A stretch of 35,062 nt of DNA, taken from contig JAQGOE010000268.1 of NCBI GenBank assembly GCA_028293725.1, positions 1-35,062 of the forward strand. Reading direction: 5' to 3'. Positions 1 to 8,608 of this stretch are shown here, piece after piece. Each line of letters opens with the position of its first letter. Within the stretch, counting starts at the first letter, position 1. The notes beneath the pieces are model-generated. The model made no database searches. It worked only from the letters and a program-made list of their open reading frames with translations, and had not been told where the DNA came from. The translations under genes and the position numbers were made by a program. The DNA is from Gammaproteobacteria bacterium. GTDB lineage: Bacteria; Pseudomonadota; Gammaproteobacteria; Steroidobacterales; Steroidobacteraceae.

Positions 1-45
1 TTAGGGAGATGTGCTTGTACCCCTCGACGCCGTCTAATTACACCC

Positions 46-768
46 ATGGTGAATAAATTGGGATCACCAGCCCATGCGCCGGCCGTGGAACACTCAGCGC
101 CGGCGCTGGTGCCCGTGGCGGCCCGCAAGCGCCGCGGCCGGGGTCGCCCAAGCGCGGGCGAGGCCGAGGACGTCCGTAAGAAGCTGCTGGACGCTGCCGG
201 AGACCTTTTCCCACGGTACGGCTACCGTGGCGTCTCAAGCCGGCAGATCGGCGCTGCCGCCGGCGTGAACTTCGCCATGATCCGGTATTACTTCGGTGGC
301 AAGCCGGGGCTTTACCGCGAGATGCTGCAGGGAGTGCTGCAACCTGCACGGAGTACGCTGGACGAGATGAGCGCCGCGCATTCCCCTCCGAGTCTGGCCG
401 ACGTTCTGGAGAACATGACTCGCTCCTGGGCCGCCAATCCGTGGGTTGCCGGCTTCGTCGTCCGTGAGGTCCTGGCGCCGGACGGCCCGATGCGCGCCAT
501 GTTTCTGAAGGAGTTTCCAGAGCGCCTCACACCCGTGGTGGAGCGGCTGGTGGAAGGCGAGATGGCGGCGGGGAAGCTGCGCGCCGATCTGGATCCGCGC
601 ATGCTGGTCCTGTCCATCGTGAGCCTCGCGATCTTTCCATTCCTGACGCTTCCGCTCACGACTCGGGTGTTTGGCGTGTGCAACGACGAGAAGTTCGTCG
701 AACGCTTTCTGCATCACACCGCCGAGCTCCTCGCCCGCGGCGCGGGATCCGCCGCCTTCTCGAACTAA
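46..768 (+). CDS. TetR/AcrR-family transcriptional regulator
   Basis: A 240-residue protein with the TetR layout. A basic, Arg-rich leader (residues about 27-35) is followed by an N-terminal helix-turn-helix domain at about 43-90, including the typical stretch GVSSRQIGAAAGVNFAMIRY (HTH plus the Y-Y-F-G-G-K turn that closes the DNA-binding domain). The rest is a helical ligand-binding domain of unknown specificity. The family represses transcription by binding operators as dimers and releases on ligand binding. The start is the first ATG in the window and lies only 45 bases from the left edge, so the promoter is not fully visible. It is followed on the same strand by the thr operon after a hairpin. 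Nothing in the sequence links the regulator to threonine synthesis; its target may be a gene left of the window. The family call is firm and the ligand is unknown. Confidence 0.85.
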   Translation: MVNKLGSPAHAPAVEHSAPALVPVAARKRRGRGRPSAGEAEDVRKKLLDAAGDLFPRYGYRGVSSRQIGAAAGVNFAMIRYYFGGKPGLYREMLQGVLQPARSTLDEMSAAHSPPSLADVLENMTRSWAANPWVAGFVVREVLAPDGPMRAMFLKEFPERLTPVVERLVEGEMAAGKLRADLDPRMLVLSIVSLAIFPFLTLPLTTRVFGVCNDEKFVERFLHHTAELLARGAGSAAFSN

Positions 769-801
769 AGGGCGGCCGGTCTTTCAGATCGCCGGCCCTT
801 T
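767..801 (+). terminator. Hairpin downstream of the TetR gene
   Basis: An inverted repeat begins in the TetR stop codon. aaagggc pairs with gccettt-type right arm ending in ccctttt-free sequence: the arms are aaagggc and g-ccc-ttt with a one-base bulge, extended by about three GC pairs, with a loop of roughly a dozen bases. Only a short T run follows. It may be a weak intrinsic terminator separating the regulator from the thr operon. Seen by eye only; folding energy was not computed. Confidence 0.35.
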
Positions 802-825
802 AAGATATCAATATCGGGAAATTAG

Positions 826-885
826 ATGGCACGCGCCGCTCGGCGCGCGAAATCCGTCATTGCGTGCACTCGAGCTGGTCAGTAG
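826..885 (+). other. Possible 19-residue leader ORF ahead of thrA
   Basis: A short reading frame starts at ATG 826 with gggaa about nine bases upstream and ends at TAG 883-885. It encodes MARAARRAKSVIACTRAGQ. It precedes a hairpin and a run of seven T, the arrangement expected of an amino-acid attenuator. However, it holds only one isoleucine and one threonine codon, unlike the thr leader of Escherichia coli, which is rich in both. It may be a chance frame. Confidence 0.2.
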
Positions 886-904
886 AGTCGCACGGCCTTT
901 TTTT
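864..904 (+). terminator. Terminator-like hairpin and T7 run before thrA (possible attenuator)
   Basis: gtgcactc (864-871) pairs with gagt-c-gcac (885-893) with one bulged base and a 13-base loop. Four bases later comes an uninterrupted run of seven T (898-904), ending 17 bases before the thrA start codon. The position fits an attenuator for the thr operon or a terminator of read-through from the TetR gene. No alternative antiterminator pairing was worked out, so regulation is inference. Confidence 0.35.
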
Positions 905-921
905 CGGAAAATCTCACTTCG

Positions 922-3405
922 ATGGCCAATACCGATCCCTGGGTCGTGCACAAGTTCGGGGGGTCGAGCGTTGCTGACGCCGACTGCTTCCGCCGTGTCG
1001 CTGCCATTCTCGACTCCGTCCCGGCCCCGCGCGTGGGTGTGGTGCTTTCCGCCTGCAAGGGCGTGACCGACGCGCTGTTGCGGCTCGTGTCGCTCGCCGA
1101 GCGGCAGGATGACACCTATCGCTCGGAGATTACGGCGCTGCGCGCCCGGCATGCGACGATCGCCGAGACGCTGCTCACGGCCGACTCCGCCCGACTCTAC
1201 CTGGCGGGCTTCGATCGTGACTGTCACGATCTGGAGGGGATTCTCCACACGGTGAAGCTCACCCGGCAGGCGGCACACAACGTCGTCGATCTCATCGCCG
1301 GTTATGGCGAGATCTGGTCCACGAAGCTGTTTCACCGCTTTCTCGAGGAGCGTGGCGGGCGGCGCGGTCCCGTGCAGTGGATCGACGCACGCCGTGTCGT
1401 CATCGTCGAGTGGGGTGCGCTCGGTCCGGCGATCCAATGGAAGGAGTCGCGCTCCAACCTCAACGATCTCGTCGACCGGGACTTCAAAGGCACTCTGGTC
1501 ATTACCGGTTTCATCGCGTCCAAGCGCAACGGCGTACAGACGACGTTGGGCCGTAATGGCAGCGACTTCTCGGGTTCCATCTTCGGCGCCTTGTTGGATT
1601 CCTCCGAGATTGTGATCTGGACCGACGTGGACGGCGTGTTGTCAGCCGACCCGCGCCGCGTGCCCGATGCCACTGTCATCGACTCGCTGTCCTACAACGA
1701 GGCCATGGAGTTGGCTTACTTCGGTGCGAAGGTGATTCATCCGCAGACCATGGCTCCGGCCGTGGGCGGTGGTATCCCCATCTGGATTCGCAACACGTTC
1801 GCCCCTGAGAAGATCGGGACGCTCATCTGCGCGAAACCCACTTCGACACTGCCCGTAAAGGGCATCACCAGCATTGAGCGCGTCGCGCTCATCAACCTCG
1901 AAGGCGCGGGCATGATCGGTGTCCCGGGCACCGCGCATCGCCTCTTCGGCGCGCTGCGCGAAGAGAACATCTCGGTCATTCTCATTTCTCAAGGCAGCTC
2001 GGAGCACTCCATCTGTTGCGCGATCCCGCAAGAGCAGGCGGAGCGTGCGGCGGCGGTCGTGCGTCACGCGTTCGAGCGGGAGCTGAAAGAAGGGCAGATC
2101 CACGCTGTCGACATTGACTCGGATCTCGCCATTCTCGCTGCGGTGGGCGACGGCATGGCGGGCAAGCCGGGCGTCTCGGGAAAAGTGTTCGACGCTCTCG
2201 GTACTTCGAACGTCAACGTGCGCGCCATCGCGCAGGGCGCGTCCGAGCGCAACATCTCCGTGGTGATCGATGGCCGTCATGCCACTCGCGCTCTACGAGC
2301 GGTGCACGCAGGTTTGTACCTTTCGCCGCACACCATCTCGATCGGCCTCATCGGACCCGGCACCGTGGGCCGTGTGATGTTGGAACAGATGGGGTCCCAG
2401 GCCGCCCGCCTGCGCGAGCAATTCAACGTGGACCTGCGGGTTCGCGGCTTGCTCGGGTCGAAGCGGATGTTGTTGTCGGATTCCGGCCTCAACCTCGCTC
2501 ATTGGCGCTCGCAGTACGAGCAGAGTACGGCCGCCGCCGATCTCAAGCGTTTTGTCGAGCACGTGCGCGTCGACTATCTGCCGCATACCGTGTTGCTGGA
2601 TTGCACGGCGAGCTCGGAAGTCGCCAGCCACTATCCCGAGTGGCTCGAAGCGGGTATTCACATCGTCACCCCCAACAAGAAAGCGAACAGTGCGGACCTC
2701 GCGTTCTACCGCCGCTTGCGTGAGGCGCGCCGCAAGGGGTCCTCGCACTACTTGTATGAGGCGACGGTGGGTGCCGGTCTTCCTGTCGTGCAGACGCTGC
2801 GCGATCTGCGCGAGACGGGCGACGACGTGTTGAGCGTCGAGGGTATCTTCTCCGGCACGCTCGCCTACCTCTTCAACGTGTATGACGGCAAGACGCCATT
2901 TTCCGACATCGTGCGGGATGCGCGTCAGCGCGGTTACACTGAGCCGGATCCGCGCGACGATCTTTCCGGAATGGATGTGGCCCGCAAGTTGATCATTCTC
3001 GGCCGCGAGATGGGGTTGAGTCTCGAGATGTCCGATGTCAAGGTGGAGAGCCTGGTCCCGGCCGGCCTCGAGACCGGCTCGATCGAGGATTTCATGACTC
3101 GGCTGCCGCGTCACGACGCCGCCATGCGCGAGCGCCTCGACAGGGCGCGTGCGCGCGGTAAGGTGTTGCGTTACGTCGGAAAGGTCACATCCGAAGGCCA
3201 GGCGACGGTGGGTTTGGACGAACTCGACGTGAAACATGCGTTCGCTAACATCGCGCTCACCGATAACGTCGTGCGTTATGCCACGCGACGGTATTGCGAC
3301 AATCCGCTCATCGTGCAGGGTCCGGGCGCTGGTCCGGAGGTTACCGCGGGCGGCGTATTCGCCGACCTGTTACGGGTAGCGGCCTATCTGGGGGCGCGCT
3401 TGTGA
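922..3405 (+). CDS. thrA: Bifunctional aspartokinase / homoserine dehydrogenase I
   Basis: At 827 residues it is close to the 820 of E. coli ThrA. The N-terminal aspartokinase has KFGGSS at 11-16, GRNGSDFSG at 210-218, WTDVDGV at 233-239 and FGAKVIHP at 267-274. Two ACT-type regulatory modules span about 320-460. The C-terminal homoserine dehydrogenase has the NAD(P) fingerprint IGLIGPGTVG (474-483), then TPNKKAN, the YEATVGAGLPVV substrate region, and DPRDDLSGMDVARK. It catalyses the first and third steps of threonine synthesis from aspartate: aspartate to aspartyl phosphate, and aspartate semialdehyde to homoserine. In the family the ACT modules mediate threonine inhibition. The start is ATG 922 with only a weak ribosome-binding site. 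The TGA stop overlaps the thrB GTG by four bases, which implies translational coupling. Confidence 0.97.
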   Translation: MANTDPWVVHKFGGSSVADADCFRRVAAILDSVPAPRVGVVLSACKGVTDALLRLVSLAERQDDTYRSEITALRARHATIAETLLTADSARLYLAGFDRDCHDLEGILHTVKLTRQAAHNVVDLIAGYGEIWSTKLFHRFLEERGGRRGPVQWIDARRVVIVEWGALGPAIQWKESRSNLNDLVDRDFKGTLVITGFIASKRNGVQTTLGRNGSDFSGSIFGALLDSSEIVIWTDVDGVLSADPRRVPDATVIDSLSYNEAMELAYFGAKVIHPQTMAPAVGGGIPIWIRNTFAPEKIGTLICAKPTSTLPVKGITSIERVALINLEGAGMIGVPGTAHRLFGALREENISVILISQGSSEHSICCAIPQEQAERAAAVVRHAFERELKEGQIHAVDIDSDLAILAAVGDGMAGKPGVSGKVFDALGTSNVNVRAIAQGASERNISVVIDGRHATRALRAVHAGLYLSPHTISIGLIGPGTVGRVMLEQMGSQAARLREQFNVDLRVRGLLGSKRMLLSDSGLNLAHWRSQYEQSTAAADLKRFVEHVRVDYLPHTVLLDCTASSEVASHYPEWLEAGIHIVTPNKKANSADLAFYRRLREARRKGSSHYLYEATVGAGLPVVQTLRDLRETGDDVLSVEGIFSGTLAYLFNVYDGKTPFSDIVRDARQRGYTEPDPRDDLSGMDVARKLIILGREMGLSLEMSDVKVESLVPAGLETGSIEDFMTRLPRHDAAMRERLDRARARGKVLRYVGKVTSEGQATVGLDELDVKHAFANIALTDNVVRYATRRYCDNPLIVQGPGAGPEVTAGGVFADLLRVAAYLGARL

Positions 3406-4364
3406 CGGTAGCCTCTCGTCCCGAGCCATCGGGACTTCATCGAGCCACGGCATTCGCGCCCGCGTCGGTGGGCAATGTTGCAATTGGATTCGACATCCTC
3501 GGCATGGCGGTGGACGCCCTCGGCGATCGCGTCACCGTGAGTCGCAGCAGCCAACCGGGCGTGCGCATCACGGCGATCAGCGGGGTGCCCGAAGAGTTGC
3601 CGCTGGAGGCGGAGCGCAATACCGCCGGCCGCGCCTTGATGGCGATGCAGGAGGCCCTCAATCCCGGCTTCGGCTTCGAGATGCAGATCCAGAAGGGCAT
3701 TCCCCTGGGCTCGGGGCTGGGCGGCTCGGCGGCCTCCGCGGTCGGCGCGGTGGTCGCGGCCAATGCGCTGTTGTCGGAGCCGTGCGGCAAGCTCGAATTG
3801 CTGAAGTTCGCCATGCAGGGCGAGAAGGTGGCGAGCGGCTCGCTGCATGTGGATAACATCGCGCCCTCCCTGTTCGGCGGCCTGGTGCTCACGGTCGGCA
3901 TCGATCATCCGCGGGTAAAACAGATTCCCGTGCCCGCGGGCATCAAATCTGTCATCGTCCATCCGCACATGTTTCTGTCGACGAAGCAGGCGCGCGCCAT
4001 CCTCAAGCGCACCGTGGAGTTGTCCGATTTCGTGTGGCAGACGGCGAATCTCGCGGGCTTCATTTCGGGCTGCTACACCAACGATCTCGATATGATCCGC
4101 GCTTCTTTCCAGGATGTGGTCATCGAACCCCAACGTCAGGCGTTGATTCCTGGATTTAACGATGTGCGGCAGGCGGCGATGGCTGCGGGTGCACTGGGTT
4201 GTTCGATCTCGGGCGCGGGTCCGACGATGTTCGCCTGGGCGCTCGCGGATCACGCGGAAACGGTACTGGCGACCATGCGACGCGAATTCGGGCGGCATTC
4301 GATCTCACTGGATGAGTGGATTGTTGACGCACAGTCTGTAGGCGCCCATCTGATCGACAAGTGA
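3402..4364 (+). CDS. thrB: Homoserine kinase
   Basis: This GHMP-family kinase phosphorylates homoserine to O-phosphohomoserine, the substrate of ThrC. The start is taken as GTG 3402, which overlaps the thrA stop (GTGA) and gives 320 residues, near the 310 of E. coli ThrB. The open frame extends further upstream inside thrA, but that part has no family match. The N-terminal region AFAPASVGNVAIGFDILG (about 17-34) is the conserved GHMP opening. The glycine-rich ATP loop PLGSGLGGSAASA lies at about 101-113. The late segment SGAGPTMFAW is the third GHMP motif. The gene is cytoplasmic and its order within thrABC is the standard one. Confidence 0.96.
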   Translation: MTVASRPEPSGLHRATAFAPASVGNVAIGFDILGMAVDALGDRVTVSRSSQPGVRITAISGVPEELPLEAERNTAGRALMAMQEALNPGFGFEMQIQKGIPLGSGLGGSAASAVGAVVAANALLSEPCGKLELLKFAMQGEKVASGSLHVDNIAPSLFGGLVLTVGIDHPRVKQIPVPAGIKSVIVHPHMFLSTKQARAILKRTVELSDFVWQTANLAGFISGCYTNDLDMIRASFQDVVIEPQRQALIPGFNDVRQAAMAAGALGCSISGAGPTMFAWALADHAETVLATMRREFGRHSISLDEWIVDAQSVGAHLIDK

Positions 4365-4381
4365 AGCTTCCGGTGACGGCG

Positions 4382-5713
4382 ATGGAATTTACGAGCACTC
4401 GTGACCCGGCGCGGACCGCCGGATTTGCCGCGGCCCTGTTACAGGGGTTGGCGCCCGATGGCGGCCTGTATGTGCCGCGGACCTGGCCCGGTCTCGCGCC
4501 TGAGGACTTCGGGGAGGAGGGCGACCTGCCGGGGGTGGCCACGCACCTGCTGACTCCCTTCGCGGAGGGCGATCAGCTTGCCGCATCCCTGCCGGCGATC
4601 ACCCACGATGCCTTCAATTTTCCCGCGCCGCTCGTGCCGCTGGGCAGTGACGGGCGCTTGTCCGTGTTGGAGCTTTTCCACGGTCCCACGGCTGCGTTCA
4701 AAGATTTCGGCGCGCGCTTTCTGGCGGCGTGCATGTCACGGCTGCGTAAGCCGGACCAGCGGCCTTTGACGATTCTTGTAGCGACCTCGGGTGACACGGG
4801 CGGGGCAGTCGCCGCGGCTTTCCACGGTCGTCCCGGCATCGAGGTCGCCGTCCTCTTTCCGAAAGGTCTGGTGTCGCCGACCCAGGAGCGGCAGCTCACC
4901 TGTTGGGGCGATAACGTAAAGTCTTTCGCGGTGCGCGGCACGTTCGATGACTGCCAGCGCCTCGTGAAGCAGGCGTTCATGGATTCCGCACTGCGCGAGC
5001 AGACGGAGCTTTCCTCGGCTAACAGCATCAACCTCGGTCGGCTGCTGCCCCAGGCCGTTTACTACGCGGCGACGAGCCTGGCGATCTGGCGTAGCTACGG
5101 CGAGTTGGCCTCATTCGTCATCCCGAGCGGGAATCTCGGTAACGCGGCGGCCTGTATCTGGGCACGCAAGGTGGGCCTGCCGATCGGCGAAATCGTGCTC
5201 GCCCACAACGCGAATCGCACGGTGCCCGATTATCTCGAAAGCGGCGACTGGCAGCCGCGTCCGAGCGTCGCCACCTTGGCCTCGGCCATGGATGTGGGCA
5301 ACCCAAGCAACATGGAGCGGCTCCGCGCGTTGTTCCCCGAGTTGCCCGACATGCGCCGCGCTGTGAGTGCTTTCACTGTGACCGACGATGCCATCCAGGC
5401 CCGCATCCGCACGGGATTCAAGGAATTCGGACAGGTGTGGTGCCCGCATACGGCAACCGCCGCGGAAGCTTACGAGCGAATGTCCGCGGCCCGGCAAGGG
5501 GCGCCCCGGAAGCGGGGCCGCTGGGTACTGGTGGCCACCGCGCACCCCGCGAAATTCCGCGAGATCGTCGAGCCGCTCATTGGCCACAGAATTCCGGTCC
5601 CGGAGACGCTGGCGAAACTGTTCGCGCGACCGACGGAATGCACCGAAATCGATGCTGACCTGTCCGCGTTGCGTGCCGCCCTGGGCCGGAGGAATCCATC
5701 TTGGAAGAGTTGA
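4382..5713 (+). CDS. thrC: Threonine synthase
   Basis: This PLP enzyme converts O-phosphohomoserine to threonine, the last pathway step. ATG 4382 is preferred because the protein then opens MEFTSTRDP, like the MxYISTRG start common in the family, and the PLP-binding lysine in FHGPTAAFKDFG falls at residue 107, the same number as in E. coli ThrC. An in-frame GTG at 4361 overlaps the thrB stop as GTGA, mirroring the thrA/thrB junction, and would add seven residues; it cannot be excluded. Other landmarks are VATSGDTGGA (phosphate binding) and SANSINLGRLLPQ. The length of 443 residues fits the family (E. coli 428). The last 13 bases overlap the next gene. Confidence 0.95.
   Translation: MEFTSTRDPARTAGFAAALLQGLAPDGGLYVPRTWPGLAPEDFGEEGDLPGVATHLLTPFAEGDQLAASLPAITHDAFNFPAPLVPLGSDGRLSVLELFHGPTAAFKDFGARFLAACMSRLRKPDQRPLTILVATSGDTGGAVAAAFHGRPGIEVAVLFPKGLVSPTQERQLTCWGDNVKSFAVRGTFDDCQRLVKQAFMDSALREQTELSSANSINLGRLLPQAVYYAATSLAIWRSYGELASFVIPSGNLGNAAACIWARKVGLPIGEIVLAHNANRTVPDYLESGDWQPRPSVATLASAMDVGNPSNMERLRALFPELPDMRRAVSAFTVTDDAIQARIRTGFKEFGQVWCPHTATAAEAYERMSAARQGAPRKRGRWVLVATAHPAKFREIVEPLIGHRIPVPETLAKLFARPTECTEIDADLSALRAALGRRNPSWKS
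5688..5693 (+). promoter_or_regulatory. Strong ribosome-binding site setting a TTG start
   Basis: ggagga lies seven bases before TTG 5701, inside the 3' end of thrC. No ATG or GTG is suitably placed, so this site decides the TTG start of the NERD-domain gene and ties its expression to the thr transcript. Confidence 0.7.
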
Positions 5714-6291
5714 GCAACCTTCCACCGACGGCGTGGGTCATGATCGGCGGCGCGGCCGCGGTCGGTTTCGGAATCTCGTGGCTGTGGCGCTGGTACCGAA
5801 ACTACAGCGCCCGTAAGGCGCTGCGCGCGGCGGTGACAGCCGCCGGCTCGGACAACCTCGTCGATATGCTGGTACCGGACGGCATGGGCGGGGGCTTTCA
5901 CGTGGACTTCCTGCTGCTCACGGGCCGCGGCATCCTGATCGTGGATCTGCGCGACGTGCAGGGGAATATTTTCGGCGGCGATCAGATGGCCGACTGGACC
6001 GTCATGGACGGCCCGCGGCGCTTCACGTTCACGAACCCACAGAGCTCGCTCTATGACCGTATCGCCGCCGTCAAGGCGGTCGCGGGCGAGGTGCCGGTAG
6101 AGGGGCGCATCGTCTTCACCCGCCGCGGCAAGTTTCCGAAGGGACTGCCGAAGTGGACGTTGATGGTGGACTCTCTGCGCGCGGAGTTTCCGTCAGTCGA
6201 CATCGACTCTGGCGCTCTCACCCGCTACCACGAGCCGTGGCAGAAGGTGAAAGGCGCGGTGAAGCCCAGCTACATGGCGCACATGCGCTAG
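5701..6291 (+). CDS. Membrane-anchored NERD (nuclease-related) domain protein
   Basis: A 196-residue protein starting at TTG with a strong Shine-Dalgarno. One membrane segment lies near the N terminus (about residues 11-30, AWVMIGGAAAVGFGISWLWR). The cytoplasmic part then shows HVDFLLLTGRGILIVDLRDV at about 68-87, the NERD-type pattern of a hydrophobic strand with D, followed by a strand resembling the E/D-x-K region, here with D-L-R instead. The NERD fold is related to restriction-like nucleases, but activity is not established for such proteins and the replaced lysine makes catalysis here uncertain. The gene starts 13 bases inside thrC and ends nine bases before the convergent M20 gene, so it is the last member of the thr operon. 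Its biological role is unknown. Confidence 0.72.
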   Translation: MEELSNLPPTAWVMIGGAAAVGFGISWLWRWYRNYSARKALRAAVTAAGSDNLVDMLVPDGMGGGFHVDFLLLTGRGILIVDLRDVQGNIFGGDQMADWTVMDGPRRFTFTNPQSSLYDRIAAVKAVAGEVPVEGRIVFTRRGKFPKGLPKWTLMVDSLRAEFPSVDIDSGALTRYHEPWQKVKGAVKPSYMAHMR

Positions 6292-6300
6292 GGTCCTATC

Positions 6301-7710
6301 CTAGAGCGTCTTGGCGTGGTCGGCCAACACCAACGACACGCAGGCCGTCAGCTTAGTCGCGTAGTCGATGTGGAGGAACTCGTTCGGGCCGTGTGCGTTG
6401 GCGTGCGGACCCAACACTCCGGTGATGAAGAACTGGGTGTGTGGGAACCGCGCGCCTAACATCCCCATGAACGGTATAGATCCGCCGCAGCCGGTGTGTA
6501 CGGCGTCGCGCCCGTAGACCTTCTGCGAGGCCCGGGTGATGGACTCCTCGAGCCACGGCGCGAAGGCCGGCGCATTCCAGCCAGCCGTCCCGCCCTCGGA
6601 CTCGAACGTCACCTGCGCGCCATAGGGCGGATCGCGCTCGAGAGTTTCCTTCAGCGCTTTGGCTGCGCGCGCCGGCTCCGTCGTTGGCGGGAGTCGCAGT
6701 GAGAGTTTGAAGGACAGTTCCGGCAGCAACACGTTGCCCGCCGAGCCGACGGGCGGCAGCCCGTCCGCGCCCGTTACCGCAAGCGTCGCGCGCCACGTGC
6801 TGTTGATGATGAGCTCCACCGGGTCGTTGGAAATCGGTTGCGCACCCTCGGCCCACGGCAATTTGCCAGCGACCGTGTCGCCCAGAACCCGCGCGGCCGC
6901 GGTGACCTGCGCACGCCGATCCTTCGGGATGCTCGCCTGCAGCTCTTCGAGCAGCAGATCGCCCGTCACCGGGTTTTCGACCCGGGCAAGAATTTGCGAC
7001 ACGATCCGAAACGGGGTGGGCGCGATTCCTGTGGCCATGCCGGAGTGCACACCCTCAGTCAACACGCGCACGCGCAGCCGGCCGGTGAGATTTCCTCGCA
7101 GCGATGTAGTGCACCAGACCTGGTCGTAATTGCCGCATTCGGCGTCGAGGCAGACGACGAGTGACGGATTGCCGATGGCGTCGCCCAGCGCGTCGAGGTG
7201 CGCCGGCAAATCGACGCTACCACTTTCTTCGCACGCTTCGATGAGGAGTACACAACGGGCGAGCTTGATCTTCTGCTCCTTCAGGGCCGCGATGGCGGTG
7301 AGAGAGCTGAATACGGCATAGCCATCGTCGGCGGCCCCGCGTCCATACAACTTGCCGTCCCGGACGACCGGGTCCCAAGGGCCTAGTCCGGGCAGCCAGC
7401 CGGTGAATTCGGGCTGCTTGTCGAGGTGGCCGTACAACAGGACGGAGCCGGGCAACTCGCCGGGGATGTCGACCAGGAGCAGGGGTGTCTTACCGGGGAG
7501 CCGCTTGATTTCCACGCGCATTCCCGGAATGGGCTGGACCCGGCACCACTGCGCCATGAGTTGCACCGCCGCCTCCATGTGCCCGTGGCTCTCCCATTTC
7601 GGATCGAACATCGGCGACTTGTTGGGAATCCGGACGTAGGCGACGAGGCGTTCGAGAATCGACTCATCCCAGGTTTTGCGAACCGATTTACGCAGCTGCT
7701 CGAGATCCAT
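6301..7710 (-). CDS. M20-family metallopeptidase (dipeptidase-like)
   Basis: A 469-residue protein of the M20 (carnosinase/CNDP-like) family, which uses two zinc ions to cleave small peptides. Visible landmarks are YGHLDKQP (His95 and Asp97), GRGAADDG with the bridging Asp128, EACEESGS with the general base Glu161 and metal ligand Glu162, a further ligand Asp189 in CLDAECG, and the late GPHANAHGPNEFL with the last metal-binding His. A dimerisation domain of the usual kind sits between about 205 and 330, including EGVHSGMATG. The ATG start has ggaga a few bases upstream. No signal peptide is seen, so it should be cytoplasmic. It runs toward the thr operon with a nine-base gap; a short inverted repeat (ctagg/cctag at 6288-6304) spans the junction. 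The substrate is not predictable from sequence. Confidence 0.9.
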   Translation of the reverse strand: MDLEQLRKSVRKTWDESILERLVAYVRIPNKSPMFDPKWESHGHMEAAVQLMAQWCRVQPIPGMRVEIKRLPGKTPLLLVDIPGELPGSVLLYGHLDKQPEFTGWLPGLGPWDPVVRDGKLYGRGAADDGYAVFSSLTAIAALKEQKIKLARCVLLIEACEESGSVDLPAHLDALGDAIGNPSLVVCLDAECGNYDQVWCTTSLRGNLTGRLRVRVLTEGVHSGMATGIAPTPFRIVSQILARVENPVTGDLLLEELQASIPKDRRAQVTAAARVLGDTVAGKLPWAEGAQPISNDPVELIINSTWRATLAVTGADGLPPVGSAGNVLLPELSFKLSLRLPPTTEPARAAKALKETLERDPPYGAQVTFESEGGTAGWNAPAFAPWLEESITRASQKVYGRDAVHTGCGGSIPFMGMLGARFPHTQFFITGVLGPHANAHGPNEFLHIDYATKLTACVSLVLADHAKTL

Positions 7711-7734
7711 GGCAGTCTCCGAAATGTAAGAAAA

Positions 7735-8568
7735 TCAAATAGATGGAAGGCCGAAGAGCGTCCGCGTCGCAGCCGTGCTGAAGCGTGCGAGGGTCGCGAC
7801 CGTCTCGCCTCGTGCGCGCGCCACCACCGCCGCGATGTGCGGCAGATACGCGGGCTCATTTCTGCGCGAGGCGGGCTTCGGGCGCAAGTCGCGCGGCAAC
7901 AGGTAAGGCCCGTCCGTCTCCAACAACAGGCGCTCAGCCGGAATCTCTCTCATGAGCGGTAGCAGGTGAGCGCCGCGGCGCTCATCGCAGATCCAACCGG
8001 TAATGCCAATGGCAAAGCCCAATTCCAGGTATGCCGTGAGCTCGTGGGCGGCGCCCGTGAAGCAGTGAGCGACTCCACCGATCAACGTCGAGCGGTGCTC
8101 CTTCAGGATGGCGAGGAAATCCTCGTGCGCATCACGCTGGTGCAGGAACACGGGCTTGCGCACTCGGGCGGCAAGCTCGAGCTGGCGGTGAAACGCGGCC
8201 TGCTGTACCGCCCTGGGCGAAAAGTCCCGGTAGTAATCGAGACCGCATTCCCCGGCGGCTACGACCTCGGGCTGCCGCGCGAGCTCTTCGAGCACGCTGA
8301 GCGAGTCGGGCGTCAACTCCGTTGCATGGTGGGGATGGACGCCGGCCGTCGCGAACAGCCGGCCCGGGCGAGAGCGTGCGAGCTCGAGCGCTTTCTGCGA
8401 CCCATCGATGCTCGCCCCGGTCACCATCATCTGTACGACGCCTGAGGCCTCAGCGCGCGCGATCACGGCGTCCCGATCGCTGTCGTAGCTGTCGTGACTT
8501 AGATTGATTCCGATGTCGATGAGCGCGGGCGAGGCCGGAGGCAGGGGGGGTGTGGTATCGTTCGTCAT
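7735..8568 (-). CDS. tatD: TatD-family 3'-5' DNase
   Basis: The start ATG at 8568 gives 277 residues beginning MTNDTTPPLPP. The open frame extends upstream into a divergent gene, but the extra part does not match the family. TatD is a metal-dependent TIM-barrel nuclease. Seen motifs are IDIGINL near the N terminus (as in E. coli TatD FDIGVNL), GVHPHHA, GECGLDYYRDFSP, FLHQRDAHEDF, HCFTG, IGITGWICDERRG and ETDGPYLLPRDL followed by RRNEPAYLPHI. The GITGWxCDERRG segment is typical of TatD itself rather than the YcfH or YjjV paralogues. It lies 24 bases downstream of the M20 start; the two genes are co-directional with tatD first. It is implicated in DNA repair and DNA degradation in characterised relatives. 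Confidence 0.92.
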   Translation of the reverse strand: MTNDTTPPLPPASPALIDIGINLSHDSYDSDRDAVIARAEASGVVQMMVTGASIDGSQKALELARSRPGRLFATAGVHPHHATELTPDSLSVLEELARQPEVVAAGECGLDYYRDFSPRAVQQAAFHRQLELAARVRKPVFLHQRDAHEDFLAILKEHRSTLIGGVAHCFTGAAHELTAYLELGFAIGITGWICDERRGAHLLPLMREIPAERLLLETDGPYLLPRDLRPKPASRRNEPAYLPHIAAVVARARGETVATLARFSTAATRTLFGLPSI

Positions 8569-8608
8569 GCGCCACCCGCATTCTACTGAACGCGGAACCG
8601 TCGAAAAA

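Noticed and set aside
1642..4298. Long minus-strand open frames opposite thrA and thrB
   Set aside because: They mirror strongly supported genes, have Arg/His/Asp-rich composition typical of GC-rich antisense frames, and show no domain pattern.
8504..8608. Longer N terminus for the TPR protein
   Set aside because: It would overlap the tatD start region and bury the signal peptide; ATG 8609 gives a proper Sec signal.
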